Origin: Cryptomeria japonica
Taxonomy: Eukaryota; Streptophyta; Pinopsida; Cupressales; Cupressaceae
Assembly: GCF_030272615.1 (NCBI RefSeq)
Contig: NC_081414.1
Coordinates: forward strand, 661,490,438 to 661,554,437
Length of the DNA stretch: 64,000 nucleotides
Direction: 5' to 3'
The notes beneath the pieces are model-generated. The model worked only from the letters and a program-made list of their open reading frames with translations, was not told the origin of the DNA and searched no databases. Position 1 is the first letter of the stretch. Each line of letters starts with the position of its first letter. Shown one piece after another: positions 34,521 through 47,631 of the stretch. The position numbers and the translations under genes are program-made.

Positions 34521-36073
34521 TCATAGTATTATATAATGGGCCATCAAGTACAACAATAGTCTCACTATCCTAACAAAAGTAATGCATAGCTCTTTTGTAG
34601 GTATAATTTTGTCTATGAGGTTCACAATATTATTAGATTCTACACCAAGATCACTAGGGGAGAAAGCAAGTGGCTCAAACTCAACAACATTAGTAGAATG
34701 AGAAGGCAACAAATTGGTGAAAATTTTGAGGTTTTGGTTAGCAAGAAATATGGACTTATTCTTTTGTTATTCACACCAGCTATGAATATGGTATTGTTAT
34801 CAATAAAGTCTTGAATCTTATTCCTCAATTGGTAACATTTCTCAGTATCATGACCTGGTTGACGATGATATTGAAAAAAAGATTTAGGATCATGGGAAGC
34901 TAGCAATGGTTTAGAATAGTCAAATTTTTTTATAGGAGGAAGTTACAACACATTAGCATTCATCAACCTCGAGATTATACCATGCAAAGACTCAAAAAGA
35001 GGAGTTAATTATTTTCTAAAGTATTTGGATAAAGGGGCCACACCTGGTGTCGTGGCTACCACTTGAGTGTTGATGTCATCATTTATCTTGATGAAACCTT
35101 CATTGTGTTTGAACTTCATAAACAATTGTTGAGCACTTCATTATTATCAACTAGAGTCATTGAAGAGGATGGTTCAATTTGACTCACTTGAAGCTGGTAA
35201 TTATGAAGCACTGCGCACAATTGTGTAAAAGAAATAAACTCAAAAAATAGAAGCTTATCTCTAATATCCTTTTGTAAATTAGAAATAAAAATTCTTTGAA
35301 CGTCATGATCAGGGACATGATAAGGAATTTTAGAATGCAAATTTTTATATCTACCAATAAAATCGGTCACTTTTTCTTTAACTCCTTGCTTACAATGAAT
35401 CAAATTAGTCAAAGTAATATTTGGACCAATGCTATTTTGAAATTGTTGAATGAAAGCATTAGCCAATTGCTGAAAAGAAGTAATAGAATAAGGATACATA
35501 GAATATTGCAAGGTTTTATCTCTAAAGGTTTAAGTAAATCATTTTTCCATGAGTATTTGATCATGAGATAAATCACTACACAAGGTTTGAAATGAGTTTA
35601 CATGAGTCAAGGGATCACCTTTTTCTATTGTATAACTCCAATTGGGGAATTTCCACATGCTTAGGAGGAACCGCATGAACAATCTCATTAGATAGTGGGC
35701 TCATTGCATCAAATGTGGGAACATTGAATTTGGATTGAGTTAAAGAAGCCAATTGGTGTTGTAAGGATGAAAAAGTTTGAGCTAGGTTATTGATAGTTGC
35801 TTTAATGGATGAATTGGAGTTGGAAATATTGGATTGTGATGGAGTAATATTGTTGTAAGTAAGTGGAGGTTGAGGATAGGGACGGTAAACATTATGGTAT
35901 GTTGGTATGGGAGATGGTTGTGAAACAAATGGAAGACTCATGGAAGGAGGTACGTAAGAATATTGATTAATAGGATTGCCCCCATGACTAGCATGTGTAG
36001 GATTAAATTTTTTTATGGAAGTAGTCATGATAAAAGATGTAAATATAGACACACTAGGCAAGGATGTATGCAT
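34521..36073 (-). pseudogene. gag remnant of element A
   Basis: Three minus-strand pieces (36073-35615, 35511-35116, 34906-34640) make up a decayed gag. The first is Pro/Ser/Asn-rich. Between the first two lies text like the retrotransposon gag domain (a W-F...F pattern near 35540). The second has the conserved SFQQLANAFIQQFQNSIGPN and VTDFIGRYKNLHSKIP segments. The third has FFQYHRQPGHDTEKCYQLRNKIQDFID, the H/C-containing motif seen after gag in Athila/Ogre-like gypsy elements. The protease remnant follows downstream. The pieces are separated by stops and at least one frameshift. Gag would form the particle and bind the RNA. Confidence 0.65.
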
Positions 36074-36857
36074 AGGAATTGAACGATTAAATTAGCTAGT
36101 GGGTTGAGAGTAACAAAGGACTTCGACACAACTTTTGATTGGCATAATATTAGTATCAATAGTATGAGAAAGGTCATGCAACACACCTATGCCTACCTTA
36201 TAACTGTGAACCATTCTTTTAAATTCTTCAATCAATGGGATTGCCTCTCTGTCCAGGTATTGTTGACCCATCTATTGTTGAAGATTTTCATACTCATCAT
36301 CAATCTTCTCTATTTGGTCATTTGTAACCCTAGTTAGTTATTCATCTTTATCATGAGAAGTATGAGGTGAATGGGGATATATTATATTAGGTATATCATT
36401 TGTTGGATTAGATGAAGAACCAGCATTCACATAGAATAGGTTAGTCAACTAAGGCTCCATGTCCTTAGTGCTTTAACCTTGGGAAGCCTTAAGTCTCATG
36501 CACAAAGAGGGATATTTTGAATACAAAGATTGGAAATGTAAACTATGATCAAATAATGCAATTTCTTTGTAAAATGATTGATTAACCAATGAATTAAACA
36601 ATATGAATTATGATACTGAACAATAGATGCATCTAAATTTGAACATAACATGTCATAGCAATCAAGTTTGGAAATACAATTGAAAAATTATTGAACCCAC
36701 AAGTCAATTTTAGAAGAATAAATTAGGGTTTTAACAAAATTAATCTCCAAATTTATGTAATTAAATTGCATATATGATTTATGAGTACAAATATTAATGT
36801 TTAAGTGCATACAAAATATATATGAGACAATAAATCATAAATAAGCATGAAGTAATT

Positions 36858-36868
36858 CGGGTTCACCA
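36858..36868 (-). promoter_or_regulatory. Primer-binding site candidate of element A
   Basis: The minus strand reads TGGTGAACCCG three bases inside the 5' LTR end. It starts with TGG as tRNA-primed sites do, but I cannot assign the tRNA from memory. Confidence 0.6.
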
Positions 36869-36871
36869 AAA

Positions 36872-38862
36872 TGTATTGTTGAAGAGAAATTAGGGTTTTA
36901 CATATTAAGATAATAAAGCCATTGTAGACACCTAAAACCGTCCTAGCTTAATTAAATAAATATTTTATTTATTTAATTATTTTATCTTGAGTCTTCTATT
37001 AATTAAAAAGATTTTTATTTATTTAATTCATTCATTAATCCTCTTCTAGTCTTTCCTTATTTAAATAAATATTTTTTTCTAGCCTTTCCTACTTAAATAA
37101 ATATTTTATTTATTTAATTGCTCCCACTTCCTCTATTAATTAAATGAATTTTTATTTACTTAACTAATTCATTAGCTTTTTCTCTTCATGGCACATGTCA
37201 TTTATCTCTTAATTTTCCTCTACCTACTCCTTCATTATTTTATTATTTCTTCTACTTACCCTTTAATCCTAGCCGACCATATATTTCTTTCACCTCTTAA
37301 TCTTATCCCTCCATTTTCTGAAGTGTCTTCTATATACAAGGATTCCTTTATCCTTTCACAATCCTAATCTAATCCAACAATCTTTATGCAATCAAGCGAC
37401 TTTACAACCACAATTTGTTCTTTGTTAAGCTCTTGTGCACAATACAAAAATCTGAGAGCAAATATATCAAACAAGATCAATGGAGATAGAAGACAATGGA
37501 GATAAAACCCTACTTGGCATGTGAATGGTATTATTGTTTCAATTTGTTAATTTGCATGTTCTTAGGTTTCTTCATTGGTGTATGGTGAATGCTTTTGTAG
37601 AAATAGGGTTTTTCTTGTGGTTGGATTTTTTTGGTTTTGTAATAGTTTGTCATTGTCATTTTTTCACCATATAGCCACTAATCTCACCACATTAACCATT
37701 ACATTAAAAGGGGGGTGGGGGTAAATTAAATAGATCTAGCCACAATTCAAATAGGAAAAAAGGCTAAGATATCAATAAAATTTACCTATAAGCTATTTCC
37801 CCATTTTGGAGTTGAAATTTGATTTAAATTGTAAACATTAGGGTAAATTAATGGATAATTGAAGCAAAATAGTAATAACAGAGTGTTATAGATGTTAGAC
37901 ATAGCCACAAAAAGATATCTAAGAAGAAAAATAGGACCATAACTTCTTGCTAAAAATTTGAGTTGATTTGTCGAGACCAAGGTGGTAGGTTGTCCTAGTC
38001 CTATAACTTTTGGATAGGTAAGTGGGATCTTTTTTGGATCAAGGAGACAAACAAGATCCATTTTCAAAAGATCGGGAAAAAGTCTCGAGACCAAGGTGGT
38101 AGGTCACCCTATTCCTTCACTTTTTGCTCTTGTAAAAGTGAAACCTACTTGTCATTGTATATTTTATTGGAATCTTCAATCACAACTCTTGGATCAATTT
38201 CCTGCACACACACACACAGGCACATAGATAAAAAGGGTTGTGGATAGGGGTTTTCCTTGGGTAAATCCCAGTTTAGGAATTAACCTTGAAATTAAAATGA
38301 TTATTGTAGTATAATATAATTGAATTGCAACATGATCCTTTCCTTTTGAGGGAAAGGCTAGATCTGAAATTGAATGCTTGTGATTGAAGTTGATACCTTG
38401 ATGAATTCTCGATTGCCTACTCACTTGAATTGAATTCACTAGAGTATCATTAAGAGAGAGATCTAACTAAGGATTCAACATCATAGACTTCAAATGAGAG
38501 GGGTGGGCCTCCTTTTATACTTAATCATCCAAAAAATATTTGAATTTTTTAAGTAGGCTAACATGGGACCTAAATTCCTGCTTACTTGATGTGACCATTG
38601 TTGGGACCAAATTTGGGTCCTGGTTAGGAGGACTAGGGCTGTTTGACACCCTGAACTTGAGAAGGTACCATGGCGCCCTAGCGCCCTAGTCTTATAAACC
38701 AGGACACAAATTTGGACAAGAGACACAAGAAGAGTTGAAAATGCAAATTTTCAAAAGGTGTGAACAAAATCAAAGTAGACATCAGGCATTGAGAGACAAA
38801 AAAACCAAGGTGAGGTATAAGTGAGGATGAAATTGTATGTAGATACAATTTATGACATTACA
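36872..38862 (-). repeat. 5' LTR of element A (right copy), with insert
   Basis: It aligns with 6519-7793 after removing the 751-bp insert at 36922-37672. It is followed by the duplication CAAGG at 38863-38867. It keeps the TATAAAAGG word on the minus strand at 38511-38519. Confidence 0.85.
36922..37672. mobile_element. 751-bp LTR-like insert in the right LTR of A
   Basis: The partner LTR reads AAAGCCACTAATC without interruption. Here the sequence is split by a 751-bp insert flanked by AGCCA (36917-36921 and 37673-37677). The insert starts TTGTAGACACC and ends CACCATAT, so the termini are not exact TG...CA. It carries a perfect 14-bp inverted repeat (36949-36962 with 36966-36979, 3-base loop) and further copies of the same AT-rich word near 37065-37125. 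The 5-bp duplication argues for an LTR-type integration, probably a solo LTR. Orientation is not clear. Confidence 0.75.
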
Positions 38863-38867
38863 CAAGG

Positions 38868-39201
38868 TATTTTGTTTACATTAATTTTTCATGAAGTTTA
38901 AAATTTTAATTAATTATGTCTTTTTATAAAATTACAAGAATAATTAAAAATTATTAAAATTAATTTAATTTATAACTATTTATCTTAATATAAGTATAAT
39001 CATTGTATAATAATCATATTTCAAATTAAATCTTTCTTTTATTACTATCTTTGTTTGATAAGAATATCCTTTAATGTTATCTTATTTTATTAGATATTCT
39101 ACATTGCTTTTAAATTTATTCTAATTCTTCTACTTCTTCTTTTAAGGATAAATTTTTATTATTTTTTTGCTTTAATAATTTATCTTTTGATGAAATTAGA
39201 A
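38868..39201. other. AT-rich spacer between A and J
   Basis: About 330 bp of very AT-rich DNA without a reading frame or repeat that I can identify. It is the target DNA into which elements A and J inserted. Confidence 0.5.
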
Positions 39202-39240
39202 ATAATTGTTAGAGTATTCAGGTATTTACTTGATTAATTA

Positions 39241-39258
39241 AACATTCTTTGTTTAATT
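39241..39258. repeat. 18-bp LINE target-site duplication, left
   Basis: AACATTCTTTGTTTAATT, identical to 47284-47301. In the intact J LTR (49704-50073) the same word occurs once and is followed by ATTTAAG, which confirms the target. Confidence 0.95.
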
Positions 39259-41305
<2,047 letters not shown>

Positions 41306-44300
41306 TCAATCTGAGGAAATTCCCTTCCTATAGACATACGAATTGCCATCTGCCCCTAAATTGGCTAACTTGTCTGCTATAGTATTACCTTCCCTATAAA
41401 TATGTTTAATTGAAGTTTCCTCAAAGTATTTGATCAAATCCAGGGTTCTTATTAATTCTGCTTTTAGTTTCCAGTTTGACACTTCTCTAGTCCTGACGGC
41501 ATTTATAGTTAAGGTCGAATCACCTTCAATTTCCAGATTTTTAATCTTGAGTGATTTAGCTATAATCAATCCCTCCCTCGAAGCTATAAACTCAGCCATG
41601 TTGTTCGTAGCCTCACCAATGGGTTTGTTAATGCTAGCTATTAATGTTCCATCTTCTTGGTGAATAGCACACCCTATACCTGCTACACCAGGGTTCCCAC
41701 GGGAAGCACCATCAAAGTTTAGCTTAGCCCAGCCCTTTCGGGGTGGCTCCCATTTTGTTAGCTTCCTATCTATTTCAGCCTGACTACCTCCAATCCCTAT
41801 GAATGGGGGAATTATCAAACCCATCCATTTAGAACGAAGAACCTCATCCCATCTGGTTAAATTAATAGACTTTTCTTGTGTATGTCTTAGTCTATTATTA
41901 ACTTTTTCCACAATTGTTACCTCGATCTTATTTAGAAGGGATTCTACCCTCAATTTTGATTCTTTAAAGATTCGCCTGTTTCTCTCCTTCCAAATTTCCC
42001 ATATGAGGATTGTCGGTGCTATTGTCCACACTAGGTGATATATATCCTTTGTTTGAGGAGGTTGCCAACTAAGTAGCCATTCTGAAATGTCCCTAGGTCT
42101 CGGGGTCTTCCAACCTAGGCTTGAGCAAAGCCAGTCCCAACATTTTTGGCTGAAACTACATTCGAGAAGCAGATGATCCGCATTCTCTTCCTCTGATTCG
42201 CAAAGAGGGCATCTCGATGGTCCTGAGAAACCTAATTTTGAGAACCAATATGTGGTAAGAATCCTTTTTTGGAAAGCTGCCCATGAGAAGATTCCTGCTT
42301 TGGGGAGACCAATGTTATTCCAGCATAGGCTAATCGGAAAATTAGGATTGGTTATAGCTCGTTTGAGTTTTAAAAGTGAATATCCTTCTTTGGCTTTATA
42401 AATGCCCGATGGACTACCCGCCCATATTATCATGTCTTTCCCACTATGTAATGATAAATGCCTATGCCTCAAATTATTCCAGAGGATTTCCTTGTTTGCA
42501 TTTGTCAAGTTCAGCTCATCAAGGGGTTTCCACTCCCAACCCAAAGCGGGATCATTGGAGATAAGCTTAATATAATCCTTAACAAACCTACCCCTGATTG
42601 ATTTGCAATTTTCTATTACATCTTCGCTTATACCTATTTTGTCTAAGGCTGTATAGCCCCCCCAGGAGTCTTCCCAAAACAGTGCCTCAGATCCTTCCGC
42701 AATATCCCATGTTAGATAATTACTGATCACCTCTCTACATTCTAGCATAAAATTCCAGACTTTGGATCCCTTGGGTAGTATTTCTGTCCTCAGTATACTA
42801 TCAGGGTTGGAGTTTGTAAGGTATTTCACTTTGAGGATTCTTACCCATTTAAGATCAGGTTCCGAGTACATTTTCCAGACTAACTTCGCCCCCAGAGCCA
42901 TGTTTTGAACCCCCAGATCTTTGATGCCAACTCCCCCTATACTGATAGGTTGGCTAATTTTATCCCAAGAAATTAAAGCAAATTTCTTTTTGTCTGAGGT
43001 CATGTTCCAAAAGAACTTCCTCATCTTTTTTACCATTTCTAGTCTAGCTCCTTTAGGTAATTGCTGGCAGGACATTTGATATATCGATATTGCTGCCATT
43101 ACAGCTTTTAATAATGTAATCCTCCCAGCCGAAGAGAGGCATTTGTTCTTCCAAGAATTCAACCTGAGATCCATCTTTTCTAAGATGCCTTTCCATAATG
43201 AATTAATATTGTTTCCCTTATCCATCGGAATCCCTAGATATTTACAAGGAAGTTTCCCTTTATCAAACCCTAAGATATGACAAATATCTGTCTCTATGCT
43301 TTGAGATGTGTTGAAGAAGAAGATTTCAGATTTACTCTTGTTTACTTCCTGACCAGAAGCTAATGCATAGATGTCAAGTATCCTTTTGAAAGCCATGGCT
43401 TCAGTCCTATTCGCACTTCCCATCAGCATTGTGTCATCAGCAAACTGTTGATGGGCGATGGCCTCCATTCCTTCAGTAATTTTAATGCCTTTAATAATCT
43501 GATTCAATCGAGCCCTAGTAATGATTCTCCCAAGGCCCTCTGCCATTATGATAAATAAGAAAGGGGATAAAGGATCTCCTTGTCTAATCCCTCTAGAAAT
43601 CTGGAAGAAGCCTGCTGGGGAACCATTTATAAGTATTGAAACCCTGGGAGATGAGATGCATTCGAATATTAAGTTAATCCATCGTTTAGAAAAACCAAAG
43701 GATTCTAAACATTTACACAGAAATATCCAATCAACTTTATCATAAGCCTTCTTAATGTCTAATTTGATCATCATAGCAACTGATCGATTCTGTTGTATCG
43801 AGTGCATGACTTCTTGAGCAATAATTATGCCATCAAAGATAGATCTACCTGGCACAAATCTGGTCTGTTCTACTGAGATAATGCAAGGGAGAATGCCTTT
43901 TAATCTATTAGCTAAAGTTTTAGTAAATAGTTTGTAAATTGTGTTGCATAAGGAAATAGGTCGAAAGTCTTCAAAATTTCTTGATTCCTCCTTCTTTGGA
44001 ATCAAGGTGATGAAAGTATTGTTGATCTCCCTCAAAATACTTCCAGAATTTCTTACTGCTTCCAATGCTTCCACTACCTCCTTACCAATAACGTGCCAGC
44101 ATTTTTGAAAAAAGCAAGCAGGAAAACCATCAGGGTTGGGGGCTTTATCAGGGTTGAGTTTCCCCAATGCTAATTTTACTTCTGATTCTGTAAATTTGTT
44201 GCTTAGTGCTTTGTTTTGATTTTCAGATATGATCTTAGGAATATTCCTAAGCAAAGTCAAATTGGCGTCTATAAGGGAAGATTCTGAACTGAACAGGGTT

Positions 44301-45518
44301 TTAAAATGGTTCACTGCTTCTGTAGCAATGTCCTTTTGATCTTCCAATAGTATACCATTATTACTCATAATCTTGTAAATACTATTAGTGTTCCTCCTAT
44401 TTTTTGTACTGTTGTGAAAGAACTTAGTATTCCTGTCCCCATTTTGTAGCCAATTCTCTCTTGACTTTTGTTTCCAAAATATTTCTTCCTTTGTTAGCGT
44501 ATCCTCATATTTCCCGAGAAGCTCCTTTTCTTTGAGGAAGCTATCCTGATCCATTCCTAGTCTAAACACTTTTTCATTTAGGTCTGCGATTTCTTTTTCT
44601 AATGAAATTTTGGTTTCAAAAATGTTACCGAATACTTCACTATTCCATTTCAGTAGCTTGCTCTTGATATGTTTTAGTTTATTTACTAGACAACATCTTT
44701 GAGCCCTGAAAATTCACCTCTGACCACCACCTAGAGACGAGATCATAGAAATCCGGATTTTGCATCCACATTTTTTCAAATTTAAAAGGGCAACACCTTG
44801 GTGTTGCCTCACCCTCAATGTTGAGGATGACAGGATAATGGTCAGACCCTGATGATGGGAGTAACGAAGCTGAAAGATTAACAGCTAGATCACTCAAGTT
44901 CCCCCTAAATAGGAATCTATCTAATCTCTCTGCGATTTGTGTAAAGCCTGATCTTCTATTGTTCCAGGTATACACTCCATTACTAGTTTCTATATCTATC
45001 AGATTGTCATGAGCAACCCACTCTCTAAAATCTTTTAAGGACTGCGGTTCCCTTCGAATACCACCCTTTTTTTCTGATAAATTTAGGATAGCATTGAAGT
45101 CCCCTCCTAGAATAACAGGGGAAGAGGTGTCTAGCCCCATCATGAATGATATTTCAGACCAAACTCTGCGCTTTCCTGCATCTGGGATCGGGCCATAAAT
45201 GTTAATTAGAGTAAATGTGAGATTGTTGTGTTTGCTAGTTGCCTTTCCCAATAACCAGTTTCTGTTTCCTGCTATTGGACAAAATAATGTGCTACGCGGG
45301 TTCCAAATGATTCCTAAACCACTTGAAGCTCCCCTAGCTTCCACAAATTCACAGCTAAGAAGACCTAATTTCCTTTTAAAAGCCTCAGCTTCTACCTGGG
45401 CGAGTTTAGTCTCTTGTATGAGAACGATGTCATGTTTCCATTTTATAATGTTGTGTCTAATTAGACGCTGTTTGTTAGGGGCATTCATGCCCCTAACATT
45501 CCATGTTGAGATTTTCAT
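41306..45518 (-). pseudogene. LINE ORF2: endonuclease, reverse transcriptase, RNase H (one frameshift)
   Basis: ATG at 45516-45518 overlaps the ORF1 stop as ATGA. The first 279 codons form an APE-type endonuclease with all expected residues: Asn in WNVRG, Glu in QETK, Tyr in NIYGP, Asp/Asn in GGDFNA, and SDH in SGSDHYPV. A single-base frameshift near 44690-44706 ends this frame; the remaining ~1,090 codons are open from there to 41306. They contain the reverse transcriptase (KAPNPDGFPACFFQ, FRPISLCNTIYK, KLDIKKAYDKVDW, GIRQGDPLSPFLF, active site QFADDTML), a zinc-binding RT-associated region (FSWAAFQKRILT, CPLCESEEENADHLLLEC) and RNase H (NFDGASRGNPG, NNMAEF, EGDS, HIYREGNTIADKLAN) with its acidic residues intact. 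This enzyme nicks target DNA and copies RNA in place. Confidence 0.93.
45515..45518 (-). promoter_or_regulatory. ATGA stop/start overlap of LINE ORF1 and ORF2
   Basis: The minus strand reads CAATGAAAATC. TGA closes ORF1 and the overlapping ATG opens ORF2. Such overlaps allow reinitiation by the same ribosome, a plausible route for low-level ORF2 synthesis. Confidence 0.8.
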
Positions 45519-47254
45519 TGGACCGTGGGAAGGCCCTTCCCCTTCCCAGCATCAAAGAAGGCTATTAATTTGCCTTGATCCTTTGCATTTCCATCCTGCA
45601 TTCTTAATTCGCTCAATGATTTTCTGCCTCTACTTTTAGCTTCTTTAGCGCAGTCAGGAAAAAATTTTCCGGCATAGATGTTTTTTATCCCTAAGGTTTG
45701 CTGGGAATCATTCACTTCCTTTCCATCATCCTCTCTCAGCTGGGACTGAGCTACTGTGTAATCATTATCAGGGAGAGGTATGATATCTCCTTCCCTATTC
45801 TCATTATTATCTTCCTCATCCATAGAAGCCATGATTTCCTGAATTAGAAACCTCTTCTCGGCTTCCTCTTCCAGTGAAAGATTTTCAATTTCTTTATTAT
45901 TGAATACCTCTAATACTGCAGCCATTCTAGAAGAAATTTCTTCTTGATCTACCTCATTTTCTTGTCCCATGTTTTCGATTGTCTTTGTTTCAGGTGGAAT
46001 TCTCAATGAATCCACCGAATCGGAGATTCTTTTTGACATCTCCACTAGGGCTTCTTCTTTAATAGAATTTGCCTCTTCTATTATCTTATCAAGATCTCTG
46101 ATATTACTGATATTATTGTGTTTATTTTCATCTGCGTGAGCCTCTAGAGGGCAATTAGCTTGTACAGGGGTTGATTGCAATATGATGTTTTCATAAAGTG
46201 CTGAAAGAGGGTTTTCCTTTCGATCGACACTTTTTACCAGTTCTGGGCATGATTTCAACCATATATCAGTTTCAATTATGTCCCCATTATAGAAGGTGGG
46301 ATGAATGCTCCACTCCCCCCTATTTGATACTAACATGGTGGGTTCTAAGTCCAGAGAATCAATGGCTGATTCTACTAAGATTTTGATGTGCTTATTTAAA
46401 ACCTCTCTCTCTAACCCTTCACAGCCCAAAAAAGACCCAAAATGTTCCCCTGTGCATTCTAAGATTTTGAAATTTATACATTCGACTGGTAATGCGCCCA
46501 GATTAATCCATCTTGGGCATTTATTTAAAATCTGAGAGTGAGGGTCAAAATTCGGCATCCATTCACAGCGTAAGAAACCATATCCTTTATATAATTTTAA
46601 CTTACCATAGAGAATGTCATTCCTTGTATTTTGATTGTCACACAGAATTGAGAGAAAATTATTTTCCAGGAGAGTAATACTTACCTTTCCCGGATATAGG
46701 GCATACCACCAGTCGATAACCTTCTTTATATCTTCTCCGAATCCTGTCCATTTTGCAAATACCCCACACTGGCTATATAGATTCCATTGGGGTTCCATCA
46801 AATTTGCCGGGATGTTACATATTCTCCTCTGCCTAATCTTAGGTTTTGGCTTAAAAACTCTAATTTTCCCGAGCGGCACCAGATTAGCCCCAGATGTCGG
46901 AGATTGTTTTGTGTCTATGCTTTTGAGCCTATCAAAGTTTAATGAAACATCTCTTCATTTGCGTATCTTCCTCTTGTTTTTTTTTGAGTGATATACCTGC
47001 CATTTCCCGTCGGAGGGTTGCGACTTGGCTTCGGTTTTACCTGCCCTAATTTCTTCATTTTTCCCTAATATGCCCGCTCCGTAAGCCGAATCCCACCTTG
47101 CGTTCAATATCGAATAATGGGCCAATGTTTCTCTTGCAGGGTGTTTCTTGCATGGCGGGCTGAAGATAGTAATACTGCTCGGGCATGTGGCAAAAACCTG
47201 TCTGCGCCCCCCCGACGGATTGCTTTGAAAGTTCGCTGAATTATGATTTCGCAT
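45515..47254 (-). pseudogene. LINE ORF1 (RNA-binding protein, one in-frame stop)
   Basis: The frame from ATG 47254 to TGA 45515 is 580 codons long, with a single interruption, a TGA at 46952-46954, most simply a CGA to TGA change. The protein starts MRNHNSANFQSN. After a Ser/Lys-rich leader it carries the DUF4283-like fold typical of plant L1 ORF1 (LYSQCGVFAKWTGFGEDIKKV, YGFLRCEWMPNFDP, CPRWINLGALPVECIN), then a long acidic and Glu-rich C-terminus (EEEAEKRFLIQEIMASMDEEDNNE). No CCHC knuckle is evident. In L1 elements ORF1 coats the RNA and forms the ribonucleoprotein with ORF2. The 5' untranslated part is only 29 bases, so the 5' end may be slightly truncated. Confidence 0.85.
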
Positions 47255-47283
47255 ATTCGCTATCCAATTCTATTTATTTTTCC

Positions 47284-47301
47284 AACATTCTTTGTTTAAT
47301 T
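47284..47301. repeat. 18-bp LINE target-site duplication, right
   Basis: AACATTCTTTGTTTAATT marks the 5' end of the LINE. The J LTR sequence resumes after it. Confidence 0.95.
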
Positions 47302-47619
47302 ATTTAAGTTCCCTTTATCTCTTTTACACTTAAGCTAACTTTAGGTGCATATAATTAATTATTTTAATTAATTATTATGTGCAAACCTAGGTTTTCCCTT
47401 TTTTAGGGTTTCTTGACCTATTAAAGGTTGAGTTCTTTCTTTTCATTGTAAGAATCACATTACATATTTTTGTGAATATTGAGCTCTCTCTTTTTGAGCA
47501 TATTCTCTGTGTTTTGTATGTTCTTCAAATTTTGCTTCATTGCTTCTCCTTGTAACAGGTTATTTGGCTTGCAGAAGATCTTCAGGCTCCTGTGGTGTTG
47601 TATTTTCTCAACTTCTATA
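47302..47619 (+). repeat. Left LTR of J, part after the LINE
   Basis: 318 bp continuing the LTR begun at 39207-39258 (52 bp). Together they equal the 370-bp right LTR in length and match it almost base for base. Confidence 0.92.
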
Positions 47620-47631
47620 TGGTATCAGAGC
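47620..47631 (+). promoter_or_regulatory. Primer-binding site of J
   Basis: TGGTATCAGAGC, a full match to the initiator-Met tRNA primer site, lies directly after the left LTR. Confidence 0.9.

Larger units (their letters stand above)
6519..38862 (-). mobile_element. Element A: outer gypsy-like LTR element, host of the nest
   Basis: Two related LTRs (6519-7793 and 36872-38862) start TGTATTG on the plus strand and are flanked by a perfect 5-bp duplication CAAGG (6514-6518 and 38863-38867). A primer-binding site lies beside the right LTR and a G-rich polypurine tract beside the left, so transcription runs on the minus strand. Removing the inserted units B (9315-32894), the solo LTR (33357-34326) and the insert in the right LTR leaves an element of roughly 7 kb. 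It encodes remnants of gag and protease but no reverse transcriptase or integrase that I can find. It is therefore either a non-autonomous element or one that lost its pol region, perhaps together with the B insertion. Confidence 0.85.
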
